DNA of 10,066 nt from JAAOZP01 sp964616835. GTDB taxonomy: Archaea > Thermoproteota > EX4484-205 > JAAOZP01. Where the stretch lies: positions 1 through 10,066 of the forward strand of contig CAZTSG010000048.1 in NCBI GenBank assembly GCA_964616835.1, written 5' to 3'. Under the pieces are notes generated by a model that saw nothing but the letters and a program-made list of their open reading frames with translations, was not told the DNA's origin and did no database searches. Position numbers and translations under genes: made by a program. The stretch's first letter is position 1. Each line of letters opens with the position of its first letter. Below are positions 6,629 to 10,066 of this stretch, in pieces.

Positions 6629-7819
6629 CTAAAGTTCTTTCTGTGGATTCATGTTGGTAAAGAAGTTCCTTACTTCGCCGAGGTCGCCTTCGTACGAATC
6701 GACAACTCTTGCTTCAACTTCCCTCACAAATTCTCTCGTGAATTCTGCCGGCAGGGTGACGCTCTCATCAACAAGGTCTATGGCTATCGGTAACCCGGTA
6801 GCCATGTTAAAGTTCTCCGGGTTTGAGAAAAGGATGCTAAGAATCTTCTCACCTGATTCAACCGGTACTTCGAGCTCGAAGGGAGGGTTTTCTTCACTAA
6901 CCTTTATCTGAATCCTGTTTATTCTCGACTCAAGCGTCTGAGCCTTCTCCTTAGGCACGTCTAGAGCTTTCATAAGGCTCTCGACAGCCCACTCCTTAGC
7001 AGACTCTAAAGCTTTTGAAGGACTTAATTCATCGCTGTGGCTCAGAAGCTCGCTTACCCTACTGTAAACTCTCTGAAGACCCGGCTCACGGAGCAGCTCC
7101 ATGTAGTTAAAGTATGCTGGAGGCTTCATAAGGTAGTGTAGAATCTGTTTATCCAAGCAATCAACCAAGGGGTTTTTCCTACCCTCTTTTATTGATAACC
7201 AGCCTCCTATTGCTCTGCTCCTGCCTCTTTTCACTACCCCAGCACATTTCCCTGAATCCAGTAATTTCTCAGTCATCTCAAGGGTTTCCCTAGCTTTCTC
7301 AATTATCCATTCCGGAACAGGAATCATCCTCCGCACTCTGAAGAGAGAGTAAGCGAAGCCTAGGAAACTACCGTCTATGAGCACTAGGTCAGGGTTCTCG
7401 TCCAACGCCTTTAAAGCTGCTTCTCTTTCTAAGCGTGACTCCTGAACGTGGAGGATTGCGCTGGAAAACTCTCTCGTACGCGCTTGGTTATGACGAATAT
7501 CGTCTGAAAGATAGCCTTCCCTAATTATCTTTCTGCCTCTAATCATGACGAATCCGGCTGAGTATACTGCGAATCTTGCTCCAATGGTCTCAGCAGGCCT
7601 CGGCGAGAAGGATCCGTCTACAGCAGCTATAGAAACATCTCTAGAGACTCCAAAGCCAAACCTGTGAATGAAGGGAGCTATTTCGCTCCTACATTTCTCG
7701 ATTCTAGAATGGAGTTCCTGTATGATGCTTAATAATCTTCTCGCTTCCTTCTCAGCCCTATCGTAGAACTGTTCCTGAAGGTCTATCGGAAGCTTGCTCC
7801 AAGCCGTTTCAGAAAACAC
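6629..7819 (-). CDS. nurA: NurA-family 5'-3' nuclease (divergent)
   Basis: This 396-aa protein belongs to the NurA nuclease family, which pairs with HerA to resect DNA ends to 3' single strands in archaea. Visible motifs: AVDGSF (66-71, metal ligand D68); the acidic helix LEREAAL (130-136) expected to supply the catalytic Glu; LVLIDGSFL (145-153, D149); VVKRGRSRA (195-203); and LVDCLDK (218-224). The C-terminal motif, usually YP......H, reads GLPIAIDLVDE (342-352), so L343 and D351 stand where Tyr and His are found in characterised archaeal NurA (aligned by eye). Residues 15-48 and 262-300 look helical, the first possibly coiled coil. The start is GTG at 7819. It lies 6 bp after the herA stop, and GGAGG within the end of herA (7831-7835) sits 11 nt before it, so translation is probably coupled to herA. 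Confidence 0.83.
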   Translation of the reverse strand: MFSETAWSKLPIDLQEQFYDRAEKEARRLLSIIQELHSRIEKCRSEIAPFIHRFGFGVSRDVSIAAVDGSFSPRPAETIGARFAVYSAGFVMIRGRKIIREGYLSDDIRHNQARTREFSSAILHVQESRLEREAALKALDENPDLVLIDGSFLGFAYSLFRVRRMIPVPEWIIEKARETLEMTEKLLDSGKCAGVVKRGRSRAIGGWLSIKEGRKNPLVDCLDKQILHYLMKPPAYFNYMELLREPGLQRVYSRVSELLSHSDELSPSKALESAKEWAVESLMKALDVPKEKAQTLESRINRIQIKVSEENPPFELEVPVESGEKILSILFSNPENFNMATGLPIAIDLVDESVTLPAEFTREFVREVEARVVDSYEGDLGEVRNFFTNMNPQKEL

Positions 7820-7825
7820 CTTAGG

Positions 7826-9295
7826 CTAGCCCTCCGGTTTGAAAGATATTAGGAGAGGAATCGGCGACGGGTTGGCTTTTCCGACGAAGTAGAACTGGCC
7901 GGGCTTGAGGGATAACAAGTATTCCCTCTGTATCCCATAGGGCTTAAGCCAGTTGTCAGCCTCCTGCATGTCAAGCGGGTGCAGGGCTCCGAAGAACTGC
8001 GTATTAAGATTCCTCCTTACGGCGGCGTTTATACCTATGTCGCCAGCTATGCCCTGTGATATTAGTACTATGCAAAGCCTATGCTTCCTACCTAGGGCGC
8101 ACAGGTTTTTGATGTGTTCAGTAGACTCGTACTGTATCCCCCTGGGCTCCCAGGGAGCATACTGGGGACCCTCATCTATGATTAACGCGATGTTGAGAGC
8201 CTCGCCCAGCTCCATTCCCTCTTCCAAGAACCTTGCTAGAGAATTGAAGAAGGATAGTTTCTCCTCGCTTCCGACGAGACTCATGTCAACAACTTTAACA
8301 CTCCTTTCCTCGCTTCTCAATTCCTCAACAAGCTCTTCTATGCTGACGGATCCTCTGACAGCATCCAGATCTATCGGCTTAAGCTTCTTAAAACCGTACT
8401 CTATCCTGCGGAGGGCACTCCTCTTCTGGTCTTCTCGGATAGGGGCTTGTCTAACGCTGTTATCCAAGTAATTCCTCATGTCGACGAATATTTCCTCAGG
8501 CTTTTTCTGGCAGACCTCTTCCCATCTTCTTGAAACATAGTCTTCCAAAGCCTCCTTAACCGGGTTCGAATCCCTAGACTGCCCCGCGTACCCGAAGTGC
8601 TCAGCCTTCTCCATCACGTATCTGACGACAGCCTCCTCGTCAAGCTTTAAACGCGATATTGGAACAGCCTCGTCCTTGAAATACGGGGCATAATCCTCCC
8701 CGCTCCAGTCAAGCACGAGGACTTTGAAACCAGCCTCCAGCAGCACTGGTATGATTACGTATCTAGTGAGCCAAGACTTGCCGCTGCCCGTCGCGCCGAA
8801 AACGCCTATGTGGTATGTTAGGAAGGAAGTATCAAAGGGAATCTTCCAGTACTCATGCCCGTCTAAACACGCCTTCCAGACGACTGGCCTGTTTCTAGCA
8901 ACATACTCTAATGGGTTTGAAGCATTTTTCTTAAACAAGTAGACGTTGCTCCTCGGAGGTATTATCAAACGGTTCTGCTCAATCCCGTTCTGAGTTACAA
9001 CTCCTATGACCATTATCTCGAAAGTATATATTTCCCTAGCCCCTGAAGGCACGCCGCCTCTTTTAGCGTATGCGACACTCGGCCGATAAGCATTGGCTTT
9101 AAGAGCCTCATTAACTCCACTACCGCTCCTGAGAACACCAAGCACATACCCATTCGGAGTATCGATTACAACTATTTCCTCAGCCTTAACTTTCAACTCC
9201 TGTTCCTCCTCAAGAAGAAGCCTAGCCCTAGATTCGCTAGAATCGCTCGCAACTATGCCAATCTTCTCCAACTCATCCCGACTAATTATTTGCAT
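7826..9295 (-). CDS. herA: HerA-family hexameric DNA translocase/ATPase (divergent Walker B)
   Basis: This 489-aa ATPase (from the ATG at 9295) belongs to the HerA/FtsK branch. HerA forms a hexameric ring that moves along double-stranded DNA and feeds it to NurA. Residues 1-130 are beta-rich and match the HAS-barrel position used to contact the nuclease. The ATPase core carries Walker A GATGSGKS (167-174) and VLVLDWSGED (192-201). Walker B ends in ALIIDEGPQYAP (370-381), where most archaeal HerA proteins have DEAH. LISQ (411-414) is a sensor-like strand end, and NAAVRRNL (423-430) offers arginine-finger candidates R427/R428. Length matches the family (about 500 aa). Residues 216-340 form a helical insertion within the core, as in HerA. 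A TTG at 9361 would add 22 residues, but the TATA box lies between the two starts and supports the ATG. The nurA gene follows after 6 bp. No mre11 or rad50 is adjacent here. Confidence 0.85.
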   Translation of the reverse strand: MQIISRDELEKIGIVASDSSESRARLLLEEEQELKVKAEEIVVIDTPNGYVLGVLRSGSGVNEALKANAYRPSVAYAKRGGVPSGAREIYTFEIMVIGVVTQNGIEQNRLIIPPRSNVYLFKKNASNPLEYVARNRPVVWKACLDGHEYWKIPFDTSFLTYHIGVFGATGSGKSWLTRYVIIPVLLEAGFKVLVLDWSGEDYAPYFKDEAVPISRLKLDEEAVVRYVMEKAEHFGYAGQSRDSNPVKEALEDYVSRRWEEVCQKKPEEIFVDMRNYLDNSVRQAPIREDQKRSALRRIEYGFKKLKPIDLDAVRGSVSIEELVEELRSEERSVKVVDMSLVGSEEKLSFFNSLARFLEEGMELGEALNIALIIDEGPQYAPWEPRGIQYESTEHIKNLCALGRKHRLCIVLISQGIAGDIGINAAVRRNLNTQFFGALHPLDMQEADNWLKPYGIQREYLLSLKPGQFYFVGKANPSPIPLLISFKPEG

Positions 9296-9315
9296 AAGAT
9301 ATTGTGCAGACGCAT

Positions 9316-9325
9316 GTTTAAAAAG
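9316..9325 (-). promoter_or_regulatory. TATA box of the herA-nurA operon; decides the herA start
   Basis: On the minus strand this reads CTTTTTAAAC, centred about 25.5 nt before the ATG at 9295. That is the exact spacing for a leaderless transcript. The TTG at 9361 that opens the longest frame lies 40 nt upstream of the box, so it would not be transcribed from this promoter. A second AT box at 9365-9376 could start a longer transcript. Confidence 0.62.
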
Positions 9326-9389
9326 TTGAAAAGCCCGGATACCGCCGAGAAGAATATTCAAACATTATTAAATACTTGAGGACCCTAGA

Positions 9390-9479
9390 ATGAATCAAGA
9401 GTTATTATTCCACCGAATATACGGCGGGACAGTTAATAAACCAGTACTAAGCCGCCTATTAGTAGAAAGGACTGACTGA
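9390..9479 (+). CDS. Possible small ORF, 29 codons, in the nrdD-herA spacer
   Basis: ATG at 9390 opens a frame of 29 codons that closes with TGA at 9477-9479. GAGG (9378-9381) sits 8 nt before the ATG, one of the few Shine-Dalgarno-like placements in the window. The peptide begins MNQELLFHRIYGG and ends RLLVERTD; it is mixed hydrophobic and basic with no recognised motif. The only nearby TATA-like box (9365-9374) is about 20 nt before the ATG, slightly too close. It runs divergently from herA and into the 3' end of nrdD. Chance is a serious alternative at this length. Confidence 0.2.
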   Translation: MNQELLFHRIYGGTVNKPVLSRLLVERTD

Positions 9480-9485
9480 AGCATG

Positions 9486-9501
9486 AAAGAAAAAAGAATA
9501 T
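9486..9501 (-). terminator. Oligo-T terminator after nrdD
   Basis: On the minus strand, T6 (complement of 9490-9495) followed by CTTT lies about 28 nt after the nrdD stop codon, with no stable hairpin before it. This fits intrinsic archaeal termination and suggests that herA-nurA is transcribed separately. Confidence 0.5.
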
Positions 9502-9522
9502 TTAAGAGGAATCGAGAGGCAG

Positions 9523-10065
9523 TTATTTGTGTACGACTTCGACTACTTTTTTACTTATCGCCTTGTCGAAAACCTTCCTCTGCTTAAACTCCTCTTGCTT
9601 TCCAGCGTTCCACTGGTCAACGGGTCTTAAGTATCCCACGACTCTAGAGTATACTTCAGTATTCCTTCCGCATTTTGGACACGTAGGTTGTTCTCCGGAA
9701 AGATAACCGTCCTCAGGACAGATGCTGAATGTTGGTGTCAGCGTGAAGTATGGTAGCTTAAAGTTTTCACATATCTTTCTAACCAGTACTGCAACGGATC
9801 CGACCGACGGATTACTTTCTCCAAGCCAAACGTGGACAACAGTCCCGCCAGTATATCTTATTTGAAGAGGATCTTGAAGCCTAAGGTACTCCCACAGGTC
9901 ATCAGTATAGTAGACCGGCAGGTGAGTAGAGTTAGTATAATATGGTGCAGCACCATTCTTAACATCCTCCTCATTCGCAACAATTATGTTGGGGTACATC
10001 TTCTTATCTATCTTAGCAAGCCTGTGAGAAGTACCCTCTGCAGGAGTGGCTTCAAGGTTGAAAAT
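9523..10065 (-). CDS. nrdD: Anaerobic (class III) ribonucleoside-triphosphate reductase, C-terminal fragment
   Basis: This is the last 180 residues of NrdD, the glycyl-radical enzyme that reduces ribonucleoside triphosphates to deoxyribonucleotides without oxygen; the 5' part lies outside the window. The fragment opens with FNLEATPAEGTSHRL (2-16), then YYTNSTHLPV and YTDDLWEYL, then LQIRYTGGTVVHVWLGE, all typical of the family. LPYFTLTPTFSICP leads into the zinc-binding region with CPEDGYLSG and CPKCG. The radical glycine is in RVVGYLRPVDQWN, 24 residues after the last zinc-site glycine is passed or nearby, followed by NAGKQEEFKQR. The first zinc pair reads CxxD rather than the usual CxxC or CxxH. 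The enzyme needs the radical-SAM activase NrdG, which is not in the window. No start codon is visible, because the frame is open to the window edge. An oligo-T terminator follows the stop. Confidence 0.95.
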   Translation of the reverse strand: MFNLEATPAEGTSHRLAKIDKKMYPNIIVANEEDVKNGAAPYYTNSTHLPVYYTDDLWEYLRLQDPLQIRYTGGTVVHVWLGESNPSVGSVAVLVRKICENFKLPYFTLTPTFSICPEDGYLSGEQPTCPKCGRNTEVYSRVVGYLRPVDQWNAGKQEEFKQRKVFDKAISKKVVEVVHK

Positions 10066-10066
10066 A

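Larger units (their letters stand above)
9296..9522. other. 227-bp spacer between nrdD and herA
   Basis: Reading the minus strand from nrdD, this spacer holds the nrdD oligo-T terminator (9486-9495), a middle part with GC-rich complementary arms (GGCGG at 9423-9427 and CCGCC at 9452-9456), a second AT box (9365-9376) and the herA TATA box (9316-9325). On the plus strand a 29-codon open frame runs from ATG 9390 to TGA 9479. No tRNA, C/D-box RNA or other known RNA gene can be recognised. Confidence 0.5.

Noticed and set aside
7953..8471. Long plus-strand open frame (172 codons) opposite herA
   Set aside because: It is antisense to the ATPase core of herA. Its composition is dominated by Ser, Leu and Arg, as expected for a mirror of a real gene, and it has no recognisable domain.
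9359..9361. TTG as the herA start codon
   Set aside because: The herA TATA box lies between this codon and the ATG at 9295, with exact leaderless spacing to the ATG. The extra 22 residues have no family counterpart that I recognise.
9384..9479. Possible C/D-box sRNA (CTGA at 9472-9475 and 9476-9479)
   Set aside because: No acceptable C box (RTGATGA) lies at the right distance and there is no D'/C' pair. The length of about 90 nt is also too great.
1..10066. CRISPR array, insertion sequence, toxin-antitoxin pair, tRNA or rRNA
   Set aside because: I found no spaced direct repeats, terminal inverted repeats, transposase motifs or tRNA-like cloverleaf in the spacers, which are all under 230 bp.

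Overview
The window looks like a piece of a thermoproteote-type (crenarchaeal or close relative) archaeal chromosome. The evidence is a HerA/NurA pair, an archaeal THUMP-type tRNA methyltransferase, TATA-type promoters placed about 25-32 nt before start codons (leaderless transcription), oligo-T terminators and almost no Shine-Dalgarno sequences at first genes. No genus can be named from the sequence alone. A class III (oxygen-sensitive) ribonucleotide reductase suggests an anaerobic or microaerobic lifestyle.

Layout. On the plus strand: the 3' end of a sugar-type ABC transporter permease (3-335); a membrane methyltransferase of the isoprenylcysteine carboxyl methyltransferase/phospholipid methyltransferase type (445-1443); an unrecognised acidic 296-aa protein (1539-2429); a nitroreductase (2474-2986) followed after 19 bp by a Trm14-like tRNA N2-guanosine methyltransferase (3006-4034); and a type I glutamine synthetase with its own promoter (4159-5619). 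Only 9 bp separate the glutamine synthetase stop from a convergent gene. From there everything is on the minus strand. In transcription order it reads: the C-terminal part of anaerobic ribonucleotide reductase NrdD (10065-9523), a 227-bp spacer, a HerA-family ATPase (9295-7826), a NurA-family nuclease (7819-6629, 6 bp after herA), and a DHH/DHHA1 phosphoesterase (6573-5629) with its own TATA box.

How the genes relate. HerA and NurA are expected to form the helicase-nuclease that resects DNA ends. The DHH enzyme just downstream is a plausible partner in degrading single strands or short oligonucleotides, and NrdD supplies dNTPs, so the right half reads as a DNA metabolism island. The Mre11-Rad50 genes that often accompany herA-nurA are not in the window, and both HerA and NurA depart from the motifs usual in their families. 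The left half is housekeeping: transport, lipid or protein methylation, redox, tRNA modification and nitrogen assimilation.

For three genes (glutamine synthetase, DHH protein, HerA) the longest open frame starts at GTG or TTG, upstream of the position where the TATA box predicts transcription to begin. In each case a downstream ATG fits a leaderless transcript, so I chose that ATG. I found no tRNA, rRNA, CRISPR array, insertion sequence or complete new system. The most interesting items are the divergent HerA-NurA pair, the altered zinc motif in NrdD, the start-site pattern, and the structured spacer at 9296-9522.
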